Positions 17,971 through 26,717 of a stretch of DNA of 64,000 nt are shown piece after piece. A program made the translations under genes and the position numbers. Within the stretch, counting starts at the first letter, position 1, and the number at the start of each line of letters is the position of its first letter. Below the pieces are notes generated by a model that saw only the letters and a list, made by a program, of their open reading frames with translations, did no database searches and had not been told where the DNA came from. The DNA lies in contig NZ_CP195191.1 of the NCBI RefSeq assembly GCF_051200875.1, positions 434,001 to 498,000 of the forward strand. The letters run 5' to 3'. This stretch comes from Pseudotabrizicola sp051200875 (lineage in GTDB: Bacteria > Pseudomonadota > Alphaproteobacteria > Rhodobacterales > Rhodobacteraceae).

Positions 17971-19325
17971 GGCGTCACCTCGCTGACCTCTAGCCGGAAG
18001 GCTTGCATGGGGTCGTCCAGTTCCAAGACATGGTTCAGGGCGAATTCATATAGGGCACCACGATCGGTGGTCGCTGGCGAATAGGGGAAGGCAAAAGTGG
18101 GCAGTTCTTCGTCCTCGGTCAGTGGGTAGTGGAGGACGAAAGGATTGATCAACTTGCCGATTTCCGACGCTGTTGCCTGAGATTGCGCTGTAACGATCCC
18201 CAATACGCCGATTTCAACGGGATTGCCGGTGCGATTTTCCAGGCTCCCCAAGGCGCCGTCTGCCCCGATTAAACGGAATTCAAGGCTGTAATCCTCGGGG
18301 ACAAGCCCCATCCGTCGTTGAATTTCGCCGTCAAGAAACTGGGTCAGTTTCGCGACCCAGTCACGAGCATGTGCAACGTAATGCGCGTCACGCAGGATGG
18401 CCATGATCGTGGTTTGATAGCCAGCGATACGGGCGCCTTCCAATTTCACCGTGTAGCGGCCCGGAATCCATTTGGACCCTTCGACGCGGACGCGGCGTTG
18501 ATCCAGCGCATGATACTTTGCCTCTTTGACATCCAGATATCCGCCCGGTTCGTAAAGCTGGAATGGATCAGAGTTTTCGTAAAGCATATGCGCCGAAACC
18601 GAATGCGGCGTGCAAAGTGCAGTTTCATGCATTGCTTCGACAGTGAACCCGGCTTCATCGAAATCGATCATGATGACGCCCGAAGTCGGGTTGGTCGAAC
18701 ACAGGGCGCCACATTCCGCAATTTTTGCGCCATGCCACGCGCCACCAGAATGATCTCCCCGGGCGAGGGGCAGGGCGGCTATGGTGGCTGTATCCGTGGT
18801 ACGACCGGCAATCACGATATCTGCGCCCGTGGCCAAGGCAGCTTGAATCTGTTCTGCGCCAGCAAGGGCGACAATGTTGCTCATCGCTTTGATGTTTTCC
18901 GCAGAAACCGCCGGGGCAGGTGTCAAAGCCGAGACTTTGCCGTCTTCATAAGCTTTGGCTATTCGCTGTTGCGGTTGGCTGGAATAGAGGCGGGCGATGC
19001 GCAGGGATTGGCCCAATTCTTGGGCAAGCTCGGTCGTGATCTGGTACATCCAGTCGACTGTCGCATCTGCTCCGCAGGTGCCCGCTGTGCCGATGATCAA
19101 TGGAACCCCTGCTTCGGCGCGAGCCAGCATCAGATCGCGCCATTCAGACTTGGTTGCGGCGCGGGAGTATTTCGATTGACCGGCCCCAAGAGAGAAGGGG
19201 CCGGAATCTGTAGATCCGCCGTCTATCGCAATGATATCGGGCTTTAACGCCACCCCGCGGGCCAATGCCTTGCGGTCGAAGCCAAGGCCAAGAACACCCG
19301 AAGGCACCAGAACGCGGGTTGGCAT
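17967..19325 (-). CDS. AtuA-like (DUF1446) protein
   Basis: A 452-residue protein of the acyclic terpene utilisation AtuA/DUF1446 family. The family-type start is VLVPSGVLGLGFD, followed by DIIAIDGGSTDSGPF, then GTAGTCGADATVDW and ADIVIAGRTTDTATIAAL. In Pseudomonas atuA belongs to citronellol degradation, but here there are no other atu genes, and the partner is DUF4387 with a Tct uptake system. It may therefore act on a hydroxylated or branched carboxylate imported by TctABC. It starts 12 bp downstream of the tctA stop and overlaps DUF4387 by 4 bp. Confidence 0.85.
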   Translation of the reverse strand: MPTRVLVPSGVLGLGFDRKALARGVALKPDIIAIDGGSTDSGPFSLGAGQSKYSRAATKSEWRDLMLARAEAGVPLIIGTAGTCGADATVDWMYQITTELAQELGQSLRIARLYSSQPQQRIAKAYEDGKVSALTPAPAVSAENIKAMSNIVALAGAEQIQAALATGADIVIAGRTTDTATIAALPLARGDHSGGAWHGAKIAECGALCSTNPTSGVIMIDFDEAGFTVEAMHETALCTPHSVSAHMLYENSDPFQLYEPGGYLDVKEAKYHALDQRRVRVEGSKWIPGRYTVKLEGARIAGYQTTIMAILRDAHYVAHARDWVAKLTQFLDGEIQRRMGLVPEDYSLEFRLIGADGALGSLENRTGNPVEIGVLGIVTAQSQATASEIGKLINPFVLHYPLTEDEELPTFAFPYSPATTDRGALYEFALNHVLELDDPMQAFRLEVSEVTP

Positions 19326-19337
19326 TATGACTTCTCC

Positions 19338-20861
19338 TTAATCGGCGTCGAGCGGCATATCGCTGCTGGGAACCGGAGGTTTACGAAGGAATTTGCGCAG
19401 GACCAGTGGTGCAACGAACCCGGCAATCGCAAAAATCCACAAACCGACGGCAATTGGTGTCGAGAAGAGGAAAGCGATGTCCCCATCAGAAATCACCATC
19501 GCGCGGCGCAGACTGTCTTCCATTGCGTTGCCCAGCAGGATGCCAAGGATCACGGGCACCGTCGGGACATCCATCTTGCGAAGGAAATAGCCCAAAACGC
19601 CGAATGCGATCATCAGAACAAGGTCAAAGTAGCTGCCAGACAACGAAAAGATACCGACAAAGCTGACCATGGTAACCATTGGCATCAGAAGCCATGGTGG
19701 AACCATCAGGATCTTCACAAAGATCTTCACCATCGGCACGTTCATGATCAGCAGAACGATGTTCGCGATAAAGAGGCTCGCGATCAATCCCCAGACGATT
19801 TCGGGCTGTTCTTTGAACAAGAGCGGACCGGGGGTGATGTTCAGGGTCATCAGCAAAGCCAGCATGACGGCGGTCGTGCCCGAGCCGGGAACCCCAAGCG
19901 TCAGCATTGGGATCATTGCCCCGCCTGCGGCGGCGTTATTTCCAGCCTCAGGTGCTGCCACACCACGCGGGTCACCCTTGCCGAACCGGCCTTTTGAGCC
20001 AACATAGCTTTTCTCGGCCATATAGGCCATAAAGCTGCCCAAGCTTGCCCCGGCGCCGGGCAAGATACCTGCGATAAAGCCAAGTCCGGTGCCACGAAGC
20101 ATGGTCCCAAAGGACAGCTTCAAGTCATCCCACGGAATGTTCAACTTTCCCAAGGTTACCCCGATAGCGCTATTCTTGCCGTGACTTTCGATAAAGATGA
20201 AGATCTCGGAAATTGCGAAAAGGCCAACGATCGCAACGAGGAAGTCGATCCCATCCATCAGGTGCAGGTTGCCACCGGTAAAGCGTGGCATCCCGCCGTT
20301 GTCGAGACCTACCATAGCCAAGGCAAGGCCAAGGCATGCGGCGAAGGCTGACTTTGCCTGGTTGTTCGACGTCATCCCGCCTAGGGTGGCAAAAGCCAAC
20401 AGGTACAGAGCGAAATATTCTGCCGGACCAAAAAGGTAGGCAATCGAGGCAAGGATCGGGGCCACGATAACAAGACCGACTGTCGACAGAAACGAGCCCA
20501 TGAATGAGGCGACACCTGAAATGACAAGAGCCTCTCCGGCCTTGCCTTGGCGCGCCATGGGAAAGCCGTCAAGCGTCGTCATCATCGCCGGCTCATCGCC
20601 GGGGATGTTCAGCAAGATCGACGAAATTCGCCCACCATACATCGTGCCGTAATAGACCGACGTAAGCAAAACGAGCGCCTGCGTGGCGTCCAAGCCCAAG
20701 GCGAAGGCCAAAGGAATAAGGATAGCGACGCCATTCGATGGGCCAAGGCCCGGCAATGCGCCGATGATCGTGCCAAGGAAACAGCCGCAGACGGCAAGAA
20801 ACAACGTGAAGGGCGTCAATGCGACGCCAAACCCCATAGCGAGGTTTGCCAAGGTATCCAT
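19338..20861 (-). CDS. tctA: Tripartite tricarboxylate transporter, large permease (TctA)
   Basis: A 507-residue membrane protein with about 11-12 hydrophobic segments. The family signature is clear: GALPGLGPSNGVAILIPL and YYGTMYGGRISSILLNIPGDEPAMMT near the N-terminus, and the repeat-like LPGAGASLGSFMAYMAEK and TLGVPGSGTTAVMLALLM in the second half. It forms the channel for sodium- or proton-driven uptake of carboxylates delivered by TctC. It lies downstream of tctC and tctB, 10 bp after tctB, and upstream of the AtuA-like gene. Confidence 0.94.
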   Translation of the reverse strand: MDTLANLAMGFGVALTPFTLFLAVCGCFLGTIIGALPGLGPSNGVAILIPLAFALGLDATQALVLLTSVYYGTMYGGRISSILLNIPGDEPAMMTTLDGFPMARQGKAGEALVISGVASFMGSFLSTVGLVIVAPILASIAYLFGPAEYFALYLLAFATLGGMTSNNQAKSAFAACLGLALAMVGLDNGGMPRFTGGNLHLMDGIDFLVAIVGLFAISEIFIFIESHGKNSAIGVTLGKLNIPWDDLKLSFGTMLRGTGLGFIAGILPGAGASLGSFMAYMAEKSYVGSKGRFGKGDPRGVAAPEAGNNAAAGGAMIPMLTLGVPGSGTTAVMLALLMTLNITPGPLLFKEQPEIVWGLIASLFIANIVLLIMNVPMVKIFVKILMVPPWLLMPMVTMVSFVGIFSLSGSYFDLVLMIAFGVLGYFLRKMDVPTVPVILGILLGNAMEDSLRRAMVISDGDIAFLFSTPIAVGLWIFAIAGFVAPLVLRKFLRKPPVPSSDMPLDAD

Positions 20862-20871
20862 ATTTCGCTCC

Positions 20872-21315
20872 TTAGCCGATCAGCCAGCGGGGCAGGGCAA
20901 ACAGACCCAATCCCAGACCGTATTTGAAGATGATGAACAGCACGACAGCCAGCGTTGCGCCCATGATCGCGCTTTGGGTGGGCTTTGGATCAATGAGATA
21001 ACCGATCAATGCAGAGGCGATGGCTGTTGGCACAAGAAATCCAAGCGGGACGATTGTATAGGCATAGGCGACAAGTACGACCAATGCCGCACCCATACCG
21101 ATCCATGCCCTTTTCTCGGGCCATTCCGGTTCGGCGTCTGGGCGCATGACCATCGCGATGCCACAGATCAAGCCAGCCACTGCGATGACGATTGGAAAGG
21201 TCCGAGGGCCCAGCGGGTCAGACAGAAAGCTGGTCTGGATCTGAAGGGCGCCCGCGAAATACGCGAACGCCCCCAAAATCACGACCAGACCAAGGATCCG
21301 GTCGCTGGCCATCAC
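20872..21315 (-). CDS. tctB: Tripartite tricarboxylate transporter, small permease (TctB)
   Basis: A 147-residue protein with four hydrophobic segments, the usual size and topology of TctB. The FAYFAGALQIQTSFLSDPLGPRTFP segment is typical of the family. It stabilises or couples the large permease. Its ATG overlaps the tctC stop by 4 bp. Confidence 0.9.
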   Translation of the reverse strand: MMASDRILGLVVILGAFAYFAGALQIQTSFLSDPLGPRTFPIVIAVAGLICGIAMVMRPDAEPEWPEKRAWIGMGAALVVLVAYAYTIVPLGFLVPTAIASALIGYLIDPKPTQSAIMGATLAVVLFIIFKYGLGLGLFALPRWLIG

Positions 21316-22277
21316 TGGATGACCCCGATGTCCTTGGACAGCTGGTTGGTGTCAGCGACTACGCCGTCGATCCAGCCTTGGAAATCGCCACCGACCTTGG
21401 TGAACGGGGCAAGGCCGTTTTCGACCATGACTTGCTTCCATTCAGCGCTTTCGGCCACGGCCTTGAGCTTTTCAGCCCAAGCGTTGAACGCGTCGTCCGA
21501 AATACCCTTCGGCACATACAGACCGCGCCAGTTCACAACTTCGACGTCGATGCCTTGCGACTTGGCAGTCGGGATATCTTCGAAGCCCGGCACCGGTTCA
21601 GAGGTCAGGACAGCCAATGCGCGCACGTCGCCCGATTTGATGAAGCCCGAGATTTCGGACATGTCGCCGGTCATCGCTTGGGTAAAGCCACCGATGGTTT
21701 GGGTGATGGCTTCTGCACCGCCGTCCATGCCGATGTACTTGACCTTGGCAAAATCGGTAAAGCCAGCTTCTTTCAGCACCATGAGCGGCTTCAAGTGGTC
21801 AAAGCCACCGGCAGCTGATCCGCCAGCAAAGGTGACCGAGCTTGGGTCAGCCTTGATTGCAGCGATCAGGTCGCCAAGGTTCTGGAACGGGCTGTCTTTG
21901 GCCACAACGATAACGCCGGGGTCACCACCAATGGCACCCACAAAGCGCACCTGATCAGCCGTCATGCCGGCATAGGCGTTCTGTGCAAGGCGGGTGGTGG
22001 TTGCAGAGGATGCGGCGACGATCAGATCAGCGTCCTCGTTACGTTCGGTCACGACGTGTGTGTAGGCCACGCCACCGCCGGCACCGGCCATGTTTGTCAC
22101 CTGAACGGGCTGGTCAACTTGCTTCAGATCGTACAGCAGTTTGCCGATCTGACGGCAAGTAAAGTCCCAGCCGCCACCAGCGTCTGCCGGAGCGATACAT
22201 TCCGTCGCAAAAGCCGAGGTCGAGGCCATCATAAGGCCAACGGCGCCAAAGCCCATGGCGCGAAGTGTCGTTTTCAT
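21312..22277 (-). CDS. tctC: Tripartite tricarboxylate transporter, periplasmic binding protein (TctC/Bug type)
   Basis: A 321-residue secreted binding protein with a signal peptide ending near STSAFATE. The mature protein starts CIAPADAGGGWDFTCRQIGKLLYD, the TctC form of the Bug-family N-terminus, and has the carboxylate loop VTFAGGSAAGGFDHL. It is first in the minus-strand operon and divergent from tctD, with 138 bp between starts. Its ligand is unknown; TctC relatives bind citrate and similar acids. Confidence 0.92.
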   Translation of the reverse strand: MKTTLRAMGFGAVGLMMASTSAFATECIAPADAGGGWDFTCRQIGKLLYDLKQVDQPVQVTNMAGAGGGVAYTHVVTERNEDADLIVAASSATTTRLAQNAYAGMTADQVRFVGAIGGDPGVIVVAKDSPFQNLGDLIAAIKADPSSVTFAGGSAAGGFDHLKPLMVLKEAGFTDFAKVKYIGMDGGAEAITQTIGGFTQAMTGDMSEISGFIKSGDVRALAVLTSEPVPGFEDIPTAKSQGIDVEVVNWRGLYVPKGISDDAFNAWAEKLKAVAESAEWKQVMVENGLAPFTKVGGDFQGWIDGVVADTNQLSKDIGVIQ

Positions 22278-22415
22278 AGGTATTCCTCCCAGTGGTTCTT
22301 AAGCACGACCCCGTCGCGCATGTCCGGCGCTTGGGGCTTGCGAGCACTAGACAAAGCTGGAAAGCTGACATGAACCTGTCACGCGGTGAAAAACTTCGGT
22401 CAGGCGAGGGAGAAG

Positions 22416-23081
22416 ATGAGATTTCTTTTGATCGAAGACAACGCTGAGCTGTCAGGGTCAGTTGCAGCACGCCTGTCGCTTGACGGGCATGCCGTCGACT
22501 GCGCGGCAACACTTGCCGAGGCAGAAGATTGCCTTGGGGCGGCCAGCTATGACCTGATTCTGCTGGACATCATGCTTCCCGATGGCGACGGACGGGATTT
22601 TCTGGTGCGCCATCGCAGAGCAGAACGAGAGACACCCGTTATCGTGATGACTGCGCGTTCGGCTGTGACAGACCGTGTCGATGCGCTTGATACTGGGGCG
22701 GACGACTACATTACGAAACCATTTGATTTTGCAGAGCTTGAGGCGCGTTGTAGGGCCGTTCTTCGAAGGCGGGGCGGAGCCGCGCAAACGCAGCGCGTGT
22801 TCGCGGATATTCGTTTTGACCCATTGGCTGCGACGCTGACCATCGAGGGTGAAATTCGGGATCTTCGTTCAAGAGAAATGCGGTTGATGGAACTGTTCCT
22901 ATCAGCGCAAGGCCGAATTTTGTCGAAAGAGCATTTGGTCGACCGGCTTTTTTCCTTCTCGGAGCCGGTAAGTGACAACGCGATTGAGGTCTATGTCGGT
23001 CGTCTTAGAAGGAAACTGAGCGGGAGCCGCGCAAAAATCGAAACTGTGCGTGGGCTTGGTTATCGCTTGACGGAAGGGTGA
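22416..23081 (+). CDS. tctD: Response regulator, OmpR family (TctD)
   Basis: A 221-residue two-domain regulator. The receiver begins MRFLLIEDNAELSGSV; the phosphoacceptor is D51 in LLLDIMLPDGDGRD, with T in MTAR and K in DYITKPF. The C-terminal winged helix ends SDNAIEVYVGRLRRKLSGS...ETVRGLGYRL. The start at 22416 has a GAGGGAG site; ten further in-frame codons upstream are unlikely to be translated. Divergence from tctC and linkage to tctE mark it as the activator of the tct operon. Confidence 0.92.
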   Translation: MRFLLIEDNAELSGSVAARLSLDGHAVDCAATLAEAEDCLGAASYDLILLDIMLPDGDGRDFLVRHRRAERETPVIVMTARSAVTDRVDALDTGADDYITKPFDFAELEARCRAVLRRRGGAAQTQRVFADIRFDPLAATLTIEGEIRDLRSREMRLMELFLSAQGRILSKEHLVDRLFSFSEPVSDNAIEVYVGRLRRKLSGSRAKIETVRGLGYRLTEG

Positions 23082-23086
23082 TTGCG

Positions 23087-24457
23087 ATGGCGCTTTCGCT
23101 ACGTCGGCGTCTTGTCTGGCAACTGATGGCCCTCTCTGCCGGATTGGCGATCGTGCTTTATCTGGCTGTACGGATCGGCGCAGGAGAGGCGTCAGAGGCG
23201 ACTATGGATGCGATTCTTGGCGCTGCTGCGCAAGGAATTGCCGAAGAAATGCGAAGTGTTGAGGGCGGCGTGGAAATAGATCTTCCGCCCGGAACATTCT
23301 CTATGTTGGCTGCTATGGGAGAGGAGCGCATATTTTACCGCGTGGATGTCGGTGGCGAAACTCTGACCGGATACGAGGACTTGCCTTTGCCGGATCAGCC
23401 GCCCACTGCACTGACTCCTTTGTTCTACACCGTTCCGTTCCGGGATGTTCAGCTGCGGGTTGCTGCTGTCATGCGGTCCATTCGCGTAGACGGCCGGGCG
23501 GAAAAAGCGATGGTTCTGTTGGGCCAGACACGTGAAGGTCAAGAAGCGGTGGCAGCCGATCTGGGCAATCGGGCGGCAGCATTGGGACTGGCGGTTTTTC
23601 TTGCAGCTATCCCCTTGTCACTCTTCGTCGCACGCGGGCTAATTTTGCCAGTGGACCGTTTGGCTGAGGCCGTCGGGCGGCGGGGGCCGCGTGATTTGCG
23701 ACCGGTTCGACATCCTGCCCCTGTCGAATTGAAGCCGTTTGTGACGGCGCTGAACAAGTTCATAGGACGTTTGCGCGTGACCTTGAGCCAAACGGAAACG
23801 TTTATCGCCGAGGCAGCGCATCATATCAGGACGCCTTTGACCGTGATGCGGAACGAAGCGGAACTTGCACTGAGACAATCGAATGAAGAAGCCACGCGCG
23901 CGCGTCTGCGCGGGTTGATCCGGTCAGCAGATGATGCTGCCCGCTCGGTGGGGCAGCTTCTTGATCACGCGACGGTCTTGTACCGCGCTGAACAAGAGGA
24001 ATGGGCTCAGGTTGATCTGGCATTGATGACAAAGGCTGTAGCGGGGCGCCTGGAGGCAGCAGCCGGATTGAAAGACATTACCTTTGTCTTGGACATTGAT
24101 CCGACCATGCCCGTGGACGGCGATGCCGTTCTATTGGAGGCAGCACTTCGCAATATTCTGGACAATGCGGTGAAATATTCGCCTGTCGAAACGCTGGTTG
24201 AGATTTCTGCGCGTGTCGACGCCGGGATGGCCCGTGTTGTCGTCAAAGACCGCGGACGCGGGTTGGCCGATGCCGTTCCTGACCGACTGAAACAAAGATT
24301 TCTGCGTGGGGGCAATGTCTCTGACGTGGCCGGATCTGGTCTGGGTCTGACGATTGTCGAAGAAGCGGCAGTTGCCATGGGGGGGAATTTTTCGTTGACA
24401 CAACGAGAGGGAGGTGGAGCTTGCGCGACTTTGCTTTTGCCCTTGGCGCGGTCTTAG
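23087..24457 (+). CDS. tctE: Sensor histidine kinase (TctE)
   Basis: A 456-residue membrane kinase. Two hydrophobic segments (about residues 12-30 and 165-185) flank a periplasmic sensor domain of the TctE-N type. HAMP-like residues follow, then the H-box AEAAHHIRTPLTVMRNEA, an N-box (RNILDNAVKYSP), and G-boxes DRGRGLAD and GSGLGLTIVEEAA. It should phosphorylate TctD in response to an outer carboxylate. ATG at 23087 is chosen because the alternative GTG at 23078 touches its own ribosome site. Confidence 0.9.
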   Translation: MALSLRRRLVWQLMALSAGLAIVLYLAVRIGAGEASEATMDAILGAAAQGIAEEMRSVEGGVEIDLPPGTFSMLAAMGEERIFYRVDVGGETLTGYEDLPLPDQPPTALTPLFYTVPFRDVQLRVAAVMRSIRVDGRAEKAMVLLGQTREGQEAVAADLGNRAAALGLAVFLAAIPLSLFVARGLILPVDRLAEAVGRRGPRDLRPVRHPAPVELKPFVTALNKFIGRLRVTLSQTETFIAEAAHHIRTPLTVMRNEAELALRQSNEEATRARLRGLIRSADDAARSVGQLLDHATVLYRAEQEEWAQVDLALMTKAVAGRLEAAAGLKDITFVLDIDPTMPVDGDAVLLEAALRNILDNAVKYSPVETLVEISARVDAGMARVVVKDRGRGLADAVPDRLKQRFLRGGNVSDVAGSGLGLTIVEEAAVAMGGNFSLTQREGGGACATLLLPLARS

Positions 24458-25458
24458 CCTTTGCCGTCGCTTCTTGCTGCACTGCTGCCGCCTTTGAGAT
24501 TGAAGACGAGCGTCAGTTTGGTCCGGTTTCCGGTCCTCAGCTGAAGGTCTTGTCAACGACCGACATTTCAATCTTGCAGCCGGTGATTACAGCATGGCTG
24601 GACTCCAACCCACAAACTGGGCTGCACTATGTCATGGCGTCTAGCCAAGAGGTTTATCAAGCAATTGCTTCAGAGAAGCAGGCGTTCGATGTCGTCATTT
24701 CATCGGCTATGGATTTGCAGATGAAGTTGGCAAATGACGGCTTTGCCGCCCCCTTGCCTGAGGACGCCTTGGGGCAACAGCCGGATTGGGCCGGGTGGCG
24801 GGATCTGCTGGTTGCTGTTGCGCAAGAGCCGGTCGTTTTGGTGCTAGCCGATGGAGCCGTCCCTCCCGGTCAAGAGGTTCCAAGAACGCGACGCGACTTG
24901 ATCGCACTTTTACGAGATAACCCCGAGCGTTTCAGGGGGAAAGTCGGATCTTATGATCCTGCCATATCGGGAGCGGGCTATTTGTTTGCAGCGCAGGACG
25001 CGCGCTTGTCGGACACGTTCTGGCGCTTGGCCGAAGTGATGGGGCGTCTTGATGCGCGGCTTTATTGCTGTTCCTCAGATATGATCGACGATCTGCGTGA
25101 GGGAAGGCTTCTGGTCGGCTATAACGTTCTGGGTTCTTACGCGATTGCATGGGGGGGGCAGGGCTACTCGGTTATCGAGTTGGAGGATTATACCCTTACC
25201 TTGCTCAGGACGGCACTGATCCCCAGAAATGCCCCTAATGCTGCCGGCGCCGATGCATTTATGCGGTACCTTCTTTCATCCGCAGGTCAGGCACTCATCG
25301 CCAAAGGGGCAGGGTTGCCGACGGTTGAGGCGGCAGCCTTTGAACGCAAGCCGCATCTTCGGCCAATTCGGCTGGATCCCGGACTGTTGGCCAATGTTGA
25401 TGGTGTGACACGCAGAAGATTTTTGGATGAATGGCGGTCGGCTATGGAGCAACCGTGA
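24421..25458 (+). CDS. Periplasmic substrate-binding protein linked to TctDE
   Basis: A 345-residue protein reading from a TTG start with a good GGAGGTGG site; it overlaps tctE by 37 bp. The N-terminus is a signal peptide (DFAFALGAVLAFAVASCC). The mature part resembles ferric/spermidine-type extracellular binding proteins (LKVLSTTDISILQPVITAWL, then GKVGSYDPAISGAGYLFAAQ, and a C-terminal SSAGQALIAKGAGLPTVE). There is no ABC permease next to it, so it may act as a sensing partner of TctE rather than in uptake. The precise ligand is unknown. Confidence 0.8.
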   Translation: MRDFAFALGAVLAFAVASCCTAAAFEIEDERQFGPVSGPQLKVLSTTDISILQPVITAWLDSNPQTGLHYVMASSQEVYQAIASEKQAFDVVISSAMDLQMKLANDGFAAPLPEDALGQQPDWAGWRDLLVAVAQEPVVLVLADGAVPPGQEVPRTRRDLIALLRDNPERFRGKVGSYDPAISGAGYLFAAQDARLSDTFWRLAEVMGRLDARLYCCSSDMIDDLREGRLLVGYNVLGSYAIAWGGQGYSVIELEDYTLTLLRTALIPRNAPNAAGADAFMRYLLSSAGQALIAKGAGLPTVEAAAFERKPHLRPIRLDPGLLANVDGVTRRRFLDEWRSAMEQP

Positions 25459-25464
25459 TCACGG

Positions 25465-26244
25465 TCAATCGTCCAGCGTGATCCAAACAGGCACATGATC
25501 TGACGGTTTGTCCCCCGCCCGACAAGCCTTGTCGATACCACCATCCAATAGGCGATCAGCAGCTTGCGGCGATAGGAGAAGATGGTCGATCCGGATGCCG
25601 TTGTTACGTTCCCAAGCGCCTGCCTGATAGTCCCAAAAACTATAATGTCCCGGTCCTTGCGTCCGGGCGCGAAATGCTTCCGTCATTCCAAGATTCAGCA
25701 TGCGCCTGAACGCCTCGCGCGTTTCAGGCAGATAAAGCGCATCGGTTTCCCACGCTTCAGGCTTCGCGGCGTCTATCGCTTGCGGGATCACATTGTAATC
25801 CCCGGCGCACAGAAAAGGCTCTTCCCCGTCAAGAAGCAACTTTATGCGGCTTTCCATGCGCCGCATCCAAGAGAGTTTATAGTCGTATTTCGGTCCCGGT
25901 GCTGGATTGCCATTTGGCAAATACAGCCCGCATACGCGGAAAGGACGCTTCGAGACGACTGTTGCTTCGATCCATCGAGCCTGTTCGTCACTGTCGTCGC
26001 CGGGCAGGCCCTTGACCACGTCTTCAAGTGGAAGCCGAGAGAGTAGCGCAACGCCATTGAAACTCTTCTGGCCATGGGTGACGACTTGGTAACCCATGTC
26101 TTCGAAAATCTCTCTTGGGAAAGACTCGTCGACGGATTTGATTTCTTGAAGGCAGACGACGTCCGGGTGGGCGGTTTCTAGCCATCTTGGCAAAGCTTCG
26201 ATCCTTGCTTTGATGCCATTAATATTGAACGTTGCTACCTTCAT
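25465..26244 (-). CDS. xthA: Exodeoxyribonuclease III
   Basis: A 259-residue EEP-fold nuclease, normal size. MKVATFNINGIKARIEALPRWLE, VCLQEIKSVDE (metal-binding glutamate), CAGDYNVIPQ and the C-terminal NNGIRIDHLLLS and KPSDHVPVWI supply the active-site Asn, Asp and His. It cleaves at abasic sites and trims 3' ends in base-excision repair. It converges with the TctDE-linked binding protein (6 bp between stops) and is divergent from the repeat-peptide locus. Confidence 0.95.
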   Translation of the reverse strand: MKVATFNINGIKARIEALPRWLETAHPDVVCLQEIKSVDESFPREIFEDMGYQVVTHGQKSFNGVALLSRLPLEDVVKGLPGDDSDEQARWIEATVVSKRPFRVCGLYLPNGNPAPGPKYDYKLSWMRRMESRIKLLLDGEEPFLCAGDYNVIPQAIDAAKPEAWETDALYLPETREAFRRMLNLGMTEAFRARTQGPGHYSFWDYQAGAWERNNGIRIDHLLLSPQAADRLLDGGIDKACRAGDKPSDHVPVWITLDD

Positions 26245-26442
26245 TTGATCCCCGCCAACCGATTGGAGAAGCTATCACAAATACGAAGGCGGATATCAAG
26301 TTTCATGGCAACGATCCCAATTGCTGCATCCCCAAGAGGAGCGGTCGCTACATTAAGCAATTTAAAGGTGAATTATTGTTTGCGAATCGCTTCAGGGTTG
26401 TTAGCGTGTGTTTTGTTAGAACGATTCAACCTGGAGGTTAAT
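26245..26442 (+). promoter_or_regulatory. Leader region upstream of the repeat peptide
   Basis: This 198-bp region lies between divergent xthA and the repeat peptide. It is locally AT-rich from about 26350 and contains TTGTTAG twice (26398-26404 and 26413-26419), and TTAA-N5-TTAA near 26353. No convincing -35/-10 pair stands out. The promoter of the peptide gene must lie here. A strong GGAGG ribosome site at 26433-26437 precedes the ATG. Confidence 0.35.
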
Positions 26443-26703
26443 ATGTCTACTGCTGCTCTGCGTATTGAAGCCCAAGAAACCCGCCACGACGATATGATCG
26501 ACGGGACTTCGACCACCATGATGACGAGTATTGCGACGTCCGCGATGACTAGCATCGCGACGTCGATGATGACGAGCATTGCTACGTCGATGATGACCAG
26601 CATTGCGACGTCGGCCATGACCAGCATCGCTGCGGAGGGTGACCTTGATGACAAGTTCGCCGGTGGTGCTTGCAGCTTGATGACCAGCATCGCTGAAGTT
26701 TGA
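26443..26703 (+). CDS. MTSIA-repeat peptide, candidate multi-core RiPP precursor
   Basis: An 86-residue peptide from a strong ribosome site (CTGGAGG, 6 bp from ATG). Residues 1-25 form a leader-like part (STAALRIEAQETRHDDMIDG). Residues 26-65 are five 8-residue repeats of the form (M/A)MTSIATS, the last decaying to AMTSIAAE. An acidic, glycine-rich linker with the only cysteine (C77) follows, and the protein ends in a sixth motif, SLMTSIAEV. There is no signal peptide or membrane segment. Wobble bases differ between repeats while the residues stay the same, so the protein sequence is under selection. Next come a hairpin, an unknown protein and an exporter. Peptide precursor is my inference; a structural repeat protein is the alternative. 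I do not recognise the family. Confidence 0.7.
   Translation: MSTAALRIEAQETRHDDMIDGTSTTMMTSIATSAMTSIATSMMTSIATSMMTSIATSAMTSIAAEGDLDDKFAGGACSLMTSIAEV
26518..26637 (+). repeat. Five 24-bp in-frame tandem repeats
   Basis: Five direct repeats of 24 bp start at 26518, 26542, 26566, 26590 and 26614. Each encodes (M/A)MTSIATS; the first residue runs M-A-M-M-A. Units 3 and 4 differ at only two bases, both silent. A partial sixth copy (MTSIA) recurs at 26680-26694 after a 42-bp linker. Because the unit length is a multiple of three, copy-number change would keep the frame. Confidence 0.95.
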
Positions 26704-26717
26704 TGCTTTTTTCTTGG

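Noticed and set aside
18318..19247. Plus-strand open frame of 309 codons
   Set aside because: It is antisense to the AtuA-like gene and has no recognisable motif.
20683..21954. Plus-strand open frame of 423 codons
   Set aside because: It lies antisense to tctA, tctB and tctC, whose protein families are clear; composition is that of a shadow frame.
26353..26365. TTAA-N5-TTAA as a CtrA site upstream of the repeat peptide
   Set aside because: The CtrA consensus needs a 7-bp spacer; here it is 5, so the match is probably chance in AT-rich sequence.
26518..26637. CRISPR-like or satellite repeat
   Set aside because: The units are contiguous, 24 bp, in frame and vary only at wobble positions in most places; there are no spacers.
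26373..26690. Minus-strand frame with a repetitive hydrophobic peptide opposite the repeat region
   Set aside because: It is the mirror image of the 24-bp repeats. It has no ribosome site and the plus-strand frame has a strong one, a better start and coupled downstream genes.
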